This document shows positions 1 to 7,383 of a stretch of 64,000 bases of DNA, in pieces. The notes beneath the pieces were generated by a model that saw nothing but the letters and a program-made list of their open reading frames with translations, did not search any database and had not been told where the DNA came from. The stretch covers positions 1 through 64,000 of the forward strand of contig NZ_JAJTUT010000005.1 in the NCBI RefSeq assembly GCF_022399565.1, read 5' to 3'. Origin of the DNA: Flavobacterium algicola (lineage in GTDB: Bacteria > Bacteroidota > Bacteroidia > Flavobacteriales > Flavobacteriaceae). A program made the translations under genes and the position numbers. The stretch's first letter is position 1, and every line of letters begins with the position of its first letter.

Positions 1-165
1 GACTGAAGGTCTAGTGGTTATTTCTGAATCTCTCGATTCTATTACTCTTATTCTTTTGTTTTAAGATCTCTCTTAAAACGGCTGTCAATTCAATATGTCT
101 AGGAACGTGTTCTTATCTTGTTTCTCGTTTCGTTATCATGTTAAACATGTTTCTCGAAGCGTGTG
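1..165 (-). other. Leader of an off-window transcription unit, probably rRNA operon
   Basis: Read on the minus strand this stretch lies downstream of three tandem strong promoters and holds no convincing reading frame. It contains a perfect 9-bp hairpin (arms 58-66 and 71-79, 4-base loop) and a 5-bp hairpin (26-30 and 35-39). Long untranslated leaders with small hairpins behind stacked promoters are typical of rRNA operons in this phylum. The rRNA itself is not in the window, so the assignment is an inference; another stable RNA or a highly expressed protein operon is possible. Confidence 0.5.
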
Positions 166-196
166 CAAAAGTAGAAAACTATTTCGTTTCTCGCAA
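166..196 (-). promoter_or_regulatory. Tandem promoter P3, leftward
   Basis: On the minus strand a TTG (194-196) is followed after 20 bases by TACTTTTG (166-173) and then GCAC. This matches the Bacteroidota sigma-A consensus TTG-N19/20-TAnnTTTG. It is the promoter closest to the left edge in a series of three. Confidence 0.75.
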
Positions 197-334
197 GAAA
201 AATTTAAAGTTTTTTTAAGAGATGAATCTCTTTTTCCTTATTCTTTCTTACCAGTCTTTCAAATAACTTTCATTGTTTTACCTCACTTAACTTTTATTCA
301 TAAAAAGTGTTCGATGAACTTCGTTTGCGGGGTG

Positions 335-365
335 CAAAAGTAATTCGTTTACTTTAATCTCACAA
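335..365 (-). promoter_or_regulatory. Tandem promoter P2, leftward
   Basis: The minus strand shows TTG (363-365), a 20-base spacer and TACTTTTG (335-342), followed by GCACC. The -7 octamer is identical to those of the promoters on either side. Confidence 0.75.
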
Positions 366-457
366 GCTTTATTTGATATTTTTTTTTAGAAGAATTTCTT
401 CCTTTATATCAGTATCGCTTGCCAGTGTGTCAGTGAACTTGTTCGTTGTTGCGGGTG

Positions 458-487
458 CAAAAGTAGTGAGTCTTCACCGTTATTCAA
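458..487 (-). promoter_or_regulatory. Tandem promoter P1, leftward
   Basis: The minus strand shows TTG (485-487), a 19-base spacer and TACTTTTG (458-465), followed by GCACCCGC. The same GCACCCG start-site context follows both tRNA-Thr promoters in this window, which supports a stable-RNA role. Confidence 0.78.
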
Positions 488-885
488 TACTTTTTCTTAA
501 CCTTTTTTTAATCTATTTTTTAATTAGCTGGAAAAGTGTAACTTGAGTTTTGATTGTTTTTAATTTTGTACGATTTTGGAGTTTATTTTAGTGGGTTTGG
601 GTTAGTTTGCCCCACTACTCCATTGCAACATCGCCTATATATAGGTATCCGTTATTTGCATTTGCTGGGTTTATTGTGATTATTACCTCCATTTATTACA
701 AACCTACAGCATGATTAAGTAGTTTTGATTTGACTTGACTTCGATATACAACTCCTAATAGGATCTAGAAAAATATTCTGGGGTTAGTTTCTGCTACTAT
801 ATATAAAGGTACAATTATCGAATGCCTATATTTTGTTCTCCATGATACCAAACACTATACTTCTAAATAAACCAAATCTACTCTC
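488..885. other. Non-coding stretch, nothing recognised
   Basis: This AT-rich interval between the tandem promoters and the structured element has stop codons throughout and no RNA gene that I can recognise. The interval 961-1174 on the other side of the structured element is similar: short open frames exist there but none has a plausible start context or a recognisable product. Confidence 0.6.
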
Positions 886-960
886 TTAGCCCCGATAGAA
901 GTGACATCCTGTTGTGTTGCGATAGCATAAACAACAGATACAACGGATAGCGGGACGATG
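886..960. other. Compact structured intergenic element (possible RNA)
   Basis: A short outer helix (CCCG at 890-893 with CGGG at 951-954) encloses a perfect 7-bp stem (909-915 with 931-937) capped by a further 3-bp stem with a GATA loop (918-920 with 925-927). The outer arms are flanked by GATAG on the inside left and GGATAG on the inside right. I believe elements of this form recur between genes in flavobacteria, but I could not verify this. Strand and function are unknown; a structured RNA or a palindromic repeat are both possible. Confidence 0.45.
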
Positions 961-1174
961 CTTACTGACAAAAACTAATCTCTCTGCTCCTGAAAAGAAA
1001 CAGAACTTAAAATCAACAAGATTAGACAAAAAAACAGATAGATTGATAGAAATACAAAACCAAGAAATGCGCAAGGCTTTAAAAACTTAAACCAACAAAA
1101 ACAATCGACTGAAAAATTAAAAAGGAAGATGTCATAGATTCCAGTCCAGAAATACAACAAACTGACCTGACTAA

Positions 1175-1211
1175 AAACAAAAAAACCACCTAACAAAAGT
1201 TAGATGGTTTT
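1175..1211 (-). terminator. Terminator of tRNA-Thr copy A
   Basis: On the minus strand the arms 1199-1211 and 1182-1194 form a 13-bp stem with one G-U wobble and a 4-base loop, followed by a T-run interrupted once. The wobble is a mismatch on the other strand, so the element is directional and serves the tRNA upstream of it. Confidence 0.85.
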
Positions 1212-1217
1212 ACGATG

Positions 1218-1291
1218 AGCCGGCGGAGGGACTCGAACCCACGACCTGCTGATTACAAATCAGCTGCTCTAGCCAACTGAGCTACGCTGGC
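1218..1291 (-). tRNA. tRNA-Thr (anticodon UGU), copy A
   Basis: The minus strand gives a full cloverleaf beginning GCCAGCG, with an anticodon stem GCTGA/TCAGC closing the 7-base loop TTTGTAA, so the anticodon is TGT (Thr, codon ACA), and a TTCGAGT T-loop. The acceptor stem pairs except for an A-C opposition at 4:69, present in both copies. CCA is not encoded. The gene has its own promoter (1307-1336) and terminator. Confidence 0.95.
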
Positions 1292-1306
1292 GTCTCATTT
1301 CGGGTG

Positions 1307-1336
1307 CAAATATAAGCATCATTTTGAAAGATGCAA
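1307..1336 (-). promoter_or_regulatory. Promoter of tRNA-Thr copy A
   Basis: The minus strand shows TTG (1334-1336), exactly 19 bases, then TATATTTG (1307-1314) and GCACCCG. Transcription should start a few bases before the tRNA 5' end at 1291. Confidence 0.85.
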
Positions 1337-1434
1337 CAAAACGTTTAATTTTTTTTAAAATTATTTTTGAAGCCGCTTTTTAAGCATTACAGTATGATTA
1401 ACTATCATAATAAAACAACAAACAAACAGTTTTA

Positions 1435-1471
1435 AAATAAAAAAACCACCTAACAAAAGTTAGATGGTTTT
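1435..1471 (-). terminator. Terminator of tRNA-Thr copy B
   Basis: The arms 1459-1471 and 1442-1454 repeat the copy A terminator base for base at an offset of 260 bases, followed by a T-run on the minus strand. Confidence 0.85.
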
Positions 1472-1477
1472 ACGATG

Positions 1478-1551
1478 AGCCGGCGGAGGGACTCGAACCC
1501 ACGACCTGCTGATTACAAATCAGCTGCTCTAGCCAACTGAGCTACGCTGGC
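1478..1551 (-). tRNA. tRNA-Thr (anticodon UGU), copy B
   Basis: The sequence is identical to copy A at 1218-1291, including the TGT anticodon and the A-C opposition in the acceptor stem. It lies upstream of copy A on the same strand with its own promoter and terminator, so the two are separately transcribed duplicates and not one operon. Confidence 0.95.
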
Positions 1552-1566
1552 GTCTCATTACGGGTG

Positions 1567-1596
1567 CAAAGATATACATGATTTTGAATTTACCAA
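1567..1596 (-). promoter_or_regulatory. Promoter of tRNA-Thr copy B
   Basis: The minus strand shows TTG (1594-1596), 19 bases, then TATCTTTG (1567-1574) and GCACCCG. The spacing is the same as for copy A, although the sequence of the spacer differs. Confidence 0.85.
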
Positions 1597-1628
1597 AATA
1601 TTTTTACAATTTTCCGTAATTTTATTGA

Positions 1629-1895
1629 CTACAAATCGTTGATTTTTGCAATTAATTGATTTGCAGTTTGTTCCAATTCAACATTGATTTGTTTGAAATG
1701 TGCTTTTTTATTTTCAACGTTCTTAGCGTTCACTTTTGCGATCAAAACATCGAATGCAGCGATAGCTTCATCAATCAAATTGTTCGTTTCATCAGTTGGT
1801 TTTCCTGAAGTAGAAATTTCGAATAAATAAACTGCTTCAATAATATCACCTAAAACGTAGTTGATGTCTTTTTTTAAATTCTTAACGTTTGCCAT
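1629..1895 (-). CDS. Small helical conserved hypothetical protein, 88 aa
   Basis: I do not recognise a named family. The protein starts MANVKNLKKDINYVLGD, is rich in Ala, Glu, Asn and Lys, has no Cys and no membrane segment, and reads as two or three amphipathic helices. A longer frame reaching 1925 is rejected because its first codon lies on the -7 box at 1923-1930; the ATG at 1895 follows an A-rich leader of about 20 bases. It is transcribed alone, between manA and the tRNA genes. A cytosolic helical bundle is as far as the sequence allows. Confidence 0.8.
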   Translation of the reverse strand: MANVKNLKKDINYVLGDIIEAVYLFEISTSGKPTDETNNLIDEAIAAFDVLIAKVNAKNVENKKAHFKQINVELEQTANQLIAKINDL

Positions 1896-1922
1896 TTTTT
1901 TTTTAATTTTAATTTGCGTGTG

Positions 1923-1930
1923 CAAAAATA
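1923..1930 (-). promoter_or_regulatory. -7 box for the 88-aa gene
   Basis: TATTTTTG on the minus strand followed by GCAC, 28 bases before the ATG at 1895. No TTG is found at 19 or 20 bases upstream, so only the -7 element is supported. Confidence 0.6.
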
Positions 1931-1952
1931 CACATAATCTTTCTATTCCCTA

Positions 1953-2915
1953 CTATGAAATGTAAATTTCTAAAAGAGAAGCTTTTCCGCTTAATTCATA
2001 GTTCTTCAAACCAGCTGGAATAAGTACTGTGTTACCTTTCTGGAAGTTATACTTTTGATTATTAGCCGTAATCTCAAATGCTCCTTCGATACACATGTAC
2101 ACTGTAAAAGTTTCACCTGTCTTATCAATCGTCACAACACCATCCAAAGGAATTGAATTAGTCGTGAAATATTTACAATCAACAATTGTATTTGACTCAT
2201 TAACGGTATCACTATAACTTTTAAATGTATCTACCTTATTGTAATTGATTGCATCTAAAGCCAAATCAACATGTAGCTCTCTGGTATTACCACTAGCATC
2301 TACCCTATCAAAGTCATATAGACGATAAGTTATATCTGAAGTTTGCTGAATTTCTGCTACTACAAGCCCTGCTCCTATTGCATGAACTGTGCCTGTCTCT
2401 AGAAAAAATACATCTCCTTTTTTTACCGCTACTGTGTCTAATATATTTAAAAGAGTTTTGTTCTCCAGATTTTCTACATACTCTTTTGCATTTGAATCTT
2501 CTTTAAATCCGACAATGATTCTAGCGTCTTCATCGGCTTGCATAATATACCACATTTCAGTTTTACCAAAAGAGTTGTGACGTTCTTTTGCCAATGCATC
2601 ATTTGGGTGAACTTGAATAGATAAATCTTGTTTCGCATCTAAATATTTAAACAACAAAGGAAAGTCGGTACCAAATTTCTCATGTACATTTGTCCCTAAG
2701 ATTTCATTTGGATTTACTTCAATCAATTCTGTCAATGATTTTCCAGCTAAGTCACCATTTGCCACTACACTTACATCTCCCTTCACATCAGATAACTCCC
2801 AACTCTCTCCTGTGATGTTAGAAGTAATCGATTTATTAAGTACTGTTTTTAACTTTTCTCCTCCCCAGATTCTTTCCTTTAAGATTGGCTCAAATTGTAA
2901 TGGATAAAGATTCAT
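1953..2915 (-). CDS. manA: Mannose-6-phosphate isomerase, class I
   Basis: The 320-aa protein interconverts fructose-6-phosphate and mannose-6-phosphate, feeding GDP-mannose and related sugars for glycan synthesis. It belongs to the short Bacillus-like class I form. The N-terminal cupin carries the zinc site: the QVHPND segment, the Glu of KTEMWY and the His of GTVHAIGAG. The start ATG overlaps the stop of the peroxiredoxin gene by four bases (ATGA), so the two are translationally coupled. It is the last gene of the run idi, PTPS/QueD homologue, peroxiredoxin, manA. Its product could supply precursors to the polysaccharide locus further right, which is an inference. Confidence 0.93.
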   Translation of the reverse strand: MNLYPLQFEPILKERIWGGEKLKTVLNKSITSNITGESWELSDVKGDVSVVANGDLAGKSLTELIEVNPNEILGTNVHEKFGTDFPLLFKYLDAKQDLSIQVHPNDALAKERHNSFGKTEMWYIMQADEDARIIVGFKEDSNAKEYVENLENKTLLNILDTVAVKKGDVFFLETGTVHAIGAGLVVAEIQQTSDITYRLYDFDRVDASGNTRELHVDLALDAINYNKVDTFKSYSDTVNESNTIVDCKYFTTNSIPLDGVVTIDKTGETFTVYMCIEGAFEITANNQKYNFQKGNTVLIPAGLKNYELSGKASLLEIYIS

Positions 2916-3388
2916 GTCTTGTTATTTTTAATATTAATTAATTCTTTTACTTTCTGTAATGCTTTTGAAATATGATTTTTTCCTAAAACTGAATCGAAAA
3001 TCATTTGAATTATTCCGTCGTCGTCAATAACAAATGTTATTCTATTTGACAAGAAACCAAAAAAATGTGAAGATACACCATATTTTTTCTTTATTTCCTG
3101 ACTTTCATCAGATAATAAAAGAAAAGGTAGCTTAAATTTGTTTGCAAATTCTTGATGAGAAGCAACGTCATCACTGCTAACACCAATTACATCTGCACCT
3201 AGATTTTGAAAATCCTGATAACTATCTCTAAAGCTACAGGCTTGTGCTGTACAAATTGCGGTATTATTTTTTGGATAAAAGTAAAGCACTAAAACCTTTT
3301 TCTCTATTATGGATTGACTTTCAAAATTTTTTCCATGAATATCTTTCGAACTAAAATGGGGTGCTTTGTCGCCGACTTTTAAAATCAT
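2912..3388 (-). CDS. Bcp/PrxQ-type peroxiredoxin
   Basis: This 158-aa thioredoxin-fold protein reduces hydroperoxides. The peroxidatic site reads PKNNTAICTAQAC, with Thr43, peroxidatic Cys46 and a probable resolving Cys51 five residues on, as in atypical 2-Cys PrxQ enzymes. The usual Pro of the TPGC motif is replaced, giving TAIC, which may alter the active-site turn. The gene starts one base into the stop of the upstream gene (TAATG) and overlaps manA at its end. Length and C-terminal region are normal for the family. Activity is likely but the changed motif leaves some doubt about catalytic rate. Confidence 0.9.
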   Translation of the reverse strand: MILKVGDKAPHFSSKDIHGKNFESQSIIEKKVLVLYFYPKNNTAICTAQACSFRDSYQDFQNLGADVIGVSSDDVASHQEFANKFKLPFLLLSDESQEIKKKYGVSSHFFGFLSNRITFVIDDDGIIQMIFDSVLGKNHISKALQKVKELINIKNNKT

Positions 3389-3798
3389 TATTCCCCTCTA
3401 TAGGTTACAAAATTACGCGGTGTTTCATATAAAACAACTTCCAAATCAAATTCAAGTTGAATTCTTTTTCGAATTTTATTCCAGATCACGACGACAATAT
3501 TTTCTGCAGTTGGGTTTAAATCTTGAAATTCGGGAACATCAATATTTAGATTTTTATGATCGAATGGATTTTCAACTTCTTCCTTAATGATATCTGCCAA
3601 GATTTTTACATCCATAACAAAACCAGTTTCGGGATCAATGGCTCCTGTAACACTCACGATAAGTTCATAGTTGTGTCCATGAAAACTAGGATTGTTACAT
3701 TTTCCAAATATGGCATCGTTTTTTTCAAAAGACCAATCTTTACGATACAATCGATGTGCAGCGTTGAAGTGTGCTTTTCTACTTATTGTTACTTTCAT
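3388..3798 (-). CDS. 6-pyruvoyl-tetrahydropterin synthase / QueD family
   Basis: The 136-aa protein belongs to the T-fold family that converts dihydroneopterin triphosphate either to 6-pyruvoyl-tetrahydropterin or, as QueD, to 6-carboxy-tetrahydropterin for queuosine. The zinc-binding His residues are seen in HFNAAH (His15) and FHGHNY (His40, His42), and the catalytic Cys is Cys34 in GKCNNP. The C-terminal ETPRNFVTY matches the pterin-binding Glu region. No queC, queE or folE lies nearby, so the sequence cannot decide between the queuosine and pterin roles. It is coupled by a TAATG junction to the peroxiredoxin. Confidence 0.88.
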   Translation of the reverse strand: MKVTISRKAHFNAAHRLYRKDWSFEKNDAIFGKCNNPSFHGHNYELIVSVTGAIDPETGFVMDVKILADIIKEEVENPFDHKNLNIDVPEFQDLNPTAENIVVVIWNKIRKRIQLEFDLEVVLYETPRNFVTYRGE

Positions 3799-3853
3799 AT
3801 ATAGGAATACTATTTTTTAAACAAACAAAACTTCCAATCTAAGGTAGCTTTAA

Positions 3854-4381
3854 TTAGATTTTGTGATCTTCAAGAAAATGATAAAACTCTTCAAAAATGA
3901 TTTTGAACCAGACAGTATAAAGTTCCGGATGATTTTTCATGTCTTCCTGCACTGCTCCGATACTCATCCATTTCCAACTTTCGGCTTCATCAACGTTAAT
4001 ATTTGGCTCTTCATTATAATGACCTATCATTACATGATCTAATTCATGTTCTGTTAAACCATTATCAAAAGGCGCTTTGTATATAAAGTGAAACAATTCT
4101 TTTAAATCGGTCTGAAAGCCCATTTCTTCAAACAGCCTGCGTGTTCCCGCTTGCAAATTTGTTTCACCTTCCCGTTGATGGCTGCAACAAGTATTTGTCC
4201 ACAGTAATGGAGAATGGTATTTATGAGCGGCACGCTGCTGGAGCATGATCTCATTTCTATCATTTAAGATAAAGACCGAAAAAGCACGATGCAAGAGGGC
4301 TTTTTCATGCGCTTCAAGCTTTGGCATTAAGCCAATCTGTTCGTCTTTTTCATTAACTAATATTACATTTTCTTCTATCAT
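3854..4381 (-). CDS. idi: Isopentenyl-diphosphate delta-isomerase, type 1
   Basis: The 175-aa Nudix-fold enzyme interconverts isopentenyl and dimethylallyl diphosphate for isoprenoid and undecaprenyl-phosphate synthesis. Catalytic Cys66 is in NTCCSH, the metal-binding His residues are His25, His32 and His68, and the catalytic Glu113 is in TEHELDHV. The frame continues upstream to a GTG at 4399, but that codon overlaps the likely -7 box, and family alignment favours the ATG at 4381 (MIEENVILVN). It lies 55 bases upstream of the PTPS/QueD gene on the same strand and probably heads that run. Its product is needed for the lipid carrier used by the glycan locus. Confidence 0.93.
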   Translation of the reverse strand: MIEENVILVNEKDEQIGLMPKLEAHEKALLHRAFSVFILNDRNEIMLQQRAAHKYHSPLLWTNTCCSHQREGETNLQAGTRRLFEEMGFQTDLKELFHFIYKAPFDNGLTEHELDHVMIGHYNEEPNINVDEAESWKWMSIGAVQEDMKNHPELYTVWFKIIFEEFYHFLEDHKI

Positions 4382-4398
4382 AATTATTTTTAGCCTCA

Positions 4399-4406
4399 CA
4401 AAAATA
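4399..4406 (-). promoter_or_regulatory. -7 box upstream of idi
   Basis: TATTTTTG on the minus strand, 17 bases before the idi ATG. No TTG is present at 19-20 bases upstream, so this is a partial match. Confidence 0.5.
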
Positions 4407-4457
4407 CAAAAAGATCTGCTATTGTTTGAGGGTTACTAAAGGGATAACGAAATTTAA

Positions 4458-6023
4458 CTATTGTTTATTTAGACTTTTTGCAATCATAAGTGCACATTTT
4501 TCACCATCAATCGCAGCAGAAATTATCCCACCTGCATATCCTGCTCCTTCGCCACAAGGATACAAACCCTTAATTTGAAGGTGCTCCAATGTAAGGCCGT
4601 CACGAGGAATACGAACTGGTGATGAAGTTCTGGATTCGGGCGCATGAAGAATCGCTTCATTTGTCAAATAGCCTTTCATCGATTTTCCAAATTCAGAGAA
4701 TCCTTCTCTTAGAATCTGACTTAAAAAACCTGGGAATACCTGCCCCATCTCTACAGAAGTTGTGCCTGGGACGTATGATGTCTTGGGAATTTCAGAAGAT
4801 ACTTTATTCTGTACAAAATCGATCATTCGTTGTGCGGGAACCTTTTGACTTTCTCCTGCCAAATGCCAAGCTTTTTGCTCAATACTTTTTTGAAATTCCA
4901 TTCCTGCCAAAGCTCCAAATTTTTCAAAAGGTTTGAAGTCTTCCAATTTTAATTCGATAACAATTCCCGAATTTGCAGTTGCCTGATCTCTTTTTGACGG
5001 AGACCAACCATTTGTCACTACTTCTCCTGGGCTTGTTGCACATGGCGCGATGACTCCTCCAGGACACATACAAAATGAGTACATGCCACGACCGCCCACC
5101 TGTTTCACTATACTATAAGGAGCGGGAGGTAAAAGTTCTCCTCTAAAATCGCAGTTGTATTGAATTTGATCAATCAATGATTGAGGATGTTCGGCACGCA
5201 CGCCTAGAGCAAATGCTTTGGCTTCGATAAATATTTTCTTTCTATCTAATAGTTCAAATACATCACGAGCAGAATGTCCTGTTGCTAATATTAATTTATT
5301 AGCCAGTATAGTCTCTCCTGCTTGCGTAACAATACCTTCTATTTCATTATTTTTAGTCAATATATCTGTAACTCTTGTTTCAAAAAGCACTTTCCCACCA
5401 CACGCTATTATTTTTTCTCGAATGTCTTGAATAATTTGCGGCAATTTATTGGTTCCTATATGTGGATGTGCCTCTACCAATATATCTGGTGTAGCCCCAA
5501 ATGCCACTAACAATTCTAAAATGCGAGTAACATCACCTCTTTTTTTAGAGCGTGTATATAGTTTTCCATCAGAGTAAGTACCTGCTCCACCCTCTCCAAA
5601 GCAATAATTCGAATCTTCATTTACAATATGATCTCTATTTATCGCTTTCAAATCACGTCTACGCCCTTTGACATCTTTCCCTCTTTCTACAACAATTGGT
5701 TTTAAACCTAATTCTACCAATTGCAACGCTGCGAAAAGTCCGGCCGGACCTGCACCAACAACAATCACTTCTTGTGCATTAACAACAGAAGGGTAGTCTG
5801 GTAATTCTATTTTATTTTCTTGAAATAGCTCTCCCTTGGTGTAAACAGCCACTTTCAAATTGATCTTAATTGCTTTCTGACGGGCGTCAATAGAGCGTTT
5901 GAGAATGACAATATGCTGTAATTCGGCAAAAGGTATGTGAGATTTTTTGCTGATAAAATCTTTTAATAAAGAATCGTTACTGGCAATCTCTGGAGTGACT
6001 TGTATAAGAAGTTCTTGAGGCAT
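4458..6023 (-). CDS. FAD-dependent dehydrogenase (COG2509-like)
   Basis: The 521-aa protein has an N-terminal region of about 80 residues, then a dinucleotide-binding GAGPAGLFAALQLVELG starting near residue 91, a FGEGGAGTYSDGKL segment, and a C-terminal GEGAGYAGGIISAAIDG that closes the FAD site. This is the arrangement of the uncharacterised FAD-dependent dehydrogenases found across bacteria, whose substrate is not known. No signal peptide or membrane segment is seen, so it is probably cytosolic. It sits alone between idi and a divergently transcribed small gene. Confidence 0.88.
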   Translation of the reverse strand: MPQELLIQVTPEIASNDSLLKDFISKKSHIPFAELQHIVILKRSIDARQKAIKINLKVAVYTKGELFQENKIELPDYPSVVNAQEVIVVGAGPAGLFAALQLVELGLKPIVVERGKDVKGRRRDLKAINRDHIVNEDSNYCFGEGGAGTYSDGKLYTRSKKRGDVTRILELLVAFGATPDILVEAHPHIGTNKLPQIIQDIREKIIACGGKVLFETRVTDILTKNNEIEGIVTQAGETILANKLILATGHSARDVFELLDRKKIFIEAKAFALGVRAEHPQSLIDQIQYNCDFRGELLPPAPYSIVKQVGGRGMYSFCMCPGGVIAPCATSPGEVVTNGWSPSKRDQATANSGIVIELKLEDFKPFEKFGALAGMEFQKSIEQKAWHLAGESQKVPAQRMIDFVQNKVSSEIPKTSYVPGTTSVEMGQVFPGFLSQILREGFSEFGKSMKGYLTNEAILHAPESRTSSPVRIPRDGLTLEHLQIKGLYPCGEGAGYAGGIISAAIDGEKCALMIAKSLNKQ

Positions 6024-6163
6024 TTTATGAATTGGTTACTTATTGCTTGTTAAATTTTCGAATTTCGAAAACAGCATGAAAGCACAAAAATAGTATATTG
6101 AATCGAATTTCTATTCTTTATAAAGAATTCCATTTTCATTATTTCACATAGCACTAGTCTTTG

Positions 6164-6171
6164 TATCTTTG
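6164..6171 (+). promoter_or_regulatory. -7 box for the 79-aa gene
   Basis: TATCTTTG, 27 bases before the ATG at 6199. It overlaps the TTG at 6169 that would otherwise extend the reading frame, which supports the downstream start. Confidence 0.65.
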
Positions 6172-6198
6172 ATTTTAAAAATAATAGGAAGCATACTT

Positions 6199-6438
6199 AT
6201 GTCTAGAAAAATAAAAATGATTTGGGATTTTCGTGGCCCTGCAAGTGAAAAAACTGCCGAACATCATGAAATTCATCTAAAAGAATACATAACAATTGAA
6301 AAAATTGAATTGAATATCACTGGCTTTGAAGTTAAGAATGAAATGCATGCGATTGCTTTTATGGTAGTAACTGATGAGCATATGTTACAAGTACGTGACA
6401 ATTTGAAACCTCACCGAGCTGAATTGTATACTTTATAA
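6199..6438 (+). CDS. Small conserved hypothetical protein, 79 aa
   Basis: The family is not one I can name, although I think similar short proteins occur in flavobacteria. The sequence begins MSRKIKMIWDFRGP, has two His-rich stretches (AEHHEIH and KPHRAE) and no Cys, signal peptide or membrane segment. The start at 6199 is chosen over TTG at 6169 because the latter lies within the -7 box. After the stop, 6447-6517 contains inverted CTTTACA/TGTAAAG and GATAGAT/ATCTATC segments that could form a weak terminator. Confidence 0.75.
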   Translation: MSRKIKMIWDFRGPASEKTAEHHEIHLKEYITIEKIELNITGFEVKNEMHAIAFMVVTDEHMLQVRDNLKPHRAELYTL

Positions 6439-6573
6439 AATGTGACTGTAAAGACGTAATAAATGTAGATAGATATGACGGTATAACATTTTGTAGAACC
6501 TATCTATCTTTACAATTTTAACCAAAATAAAAACCATAACAGTGATATTACGTATATTAATAAAAACACAATC

Positions 6574-7329
6574 ATGAAAAATTTACTATCAGCTATATTG
6601 CTACTACTTATTATGCCTCTCGGTTTCTCCCAAACTATTGATTATGTAGGGATTTCAAGTAAACTTGTCGCATCTGCAAAAAGTCAAAACGGAAAAGAAT
6701 CTGAATTGATGGATATCATTGCTAAGGCTGATGAAACTATTTTATTAGAGCAGTTAAAAAGTGACACCGAAAAGAAAGCTTTTTTTATAAATGTTTATAA
6801 TGCCTTTACTAATATTTCTTTACGTAAAAATCCTGATCAATATAAGGATCGAGGTGCATTTTTCAAATCTGAACAATTTACTATTGCCGGTAACAAGGTG
6901 AGTCTTGACAATATTGAACATGATTTTCTAAGAAGGTCTAGCATTAAATGGAGTTTGGGTGCTTTACACAAAATTTTTCCATCTAAATTAGAACGTAAAT
7001 TTCGAGTTGAAGATGTAGACTACCGCATTCATTTTAGCTTAAATTGTGGTGCAAAAAGTTGTCCTCCAGTTGGAATTTATGACGCAAAAAACCTTGATAA
7101 ACAGTTGGACGCATCAACAGACAAATATTTAAAAGCAAATTCATCCTATGATGCGAAAACAGATAAATTAATTGTACCTGCTTTGATGAGCTGGTTTAGA
7201 GGAGATTTTGGAAATAAGAGAGGTGTTTGGGAAATTTGCAGAAAATTCAATATTATCCCAGAAGACGCTAAGCCTAAATTAAGTTATAAATACTATGACT
7301 GGACATTGGATATTGATAACTTCCTGTAG
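6574..7329 (+). CDS. Exported DUF547-domain protein
   Basis: The 251-aa protein begins with a signal peptide (residues 1 to about 19, hydrophobic core LLSAILLLLIMPL, cleavage near GFSQ). The rest matches DUF547: FFINVYNAF near residue 70 and FSLNCGAKSCPP near residue 155, where a Cys pair is conserved. The function of DUF547 is not established. Export implies action in the periplasm or at the surface. It precedes a PlsC-like gene by 54 bases on the same strand and may be cotranscribed with it. Confidence 0.87.
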   Translation: MKNLLSAILLLLIMPLGFSQTIDYVGISSKLVASAKSQNGKESELMDIIAKADETILLEQLKSDTEKKAFFINVYNAFTNISLRKNPDQYKDRGAFFKSEQFTIAGNKVSLDNIEHDFLRRSSIKWSLGALHKIFPSKLERKFRVEDVDYRIHFSLNCGAKSCPPVGIYDAKNLDKQLDASTDKYLKANSSYDAKTDKLIVPALMSWFRGDFGNKRGVWEICRKFNIIPEDAKPKLSYKYYDWTLDIDNFL

Positions 7330-7383
7330 TACAATTGAACGATTTACAGATCACAAACTGAGTTAATTAAACATCTATCTAAT

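Noticed and set aside
95..343. Open frame of 82 codons in the leader region
   Set aside because: It overlaps two promoters on the opposite strand, has a low-complexity Phe/Ser-rich product and no start context.
886..1196. Two overlapping minus-strand open frames of 62 and 73 codons
   Set aside because: Products are rich in Phe, Cys and Leu in the way of chance frames, and one of them is formed by the structured element.
1896..1925. Longer start for the 88-aa gene
   Set aside because: The first codon would overlap the -7 promoter box at 1923-1930, so it would not be in the transcript.
4382..4399. GTG start adding six codons to idi
   Set aside because: The GTG lies at the -7 box and the family starts at the ATG at 4381.
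6447..6517. Riboswitch or strong terminator after the 79-aa gene
   Set aside because: Only short, loosely spaced inverted segments are present and no T-tract follows.
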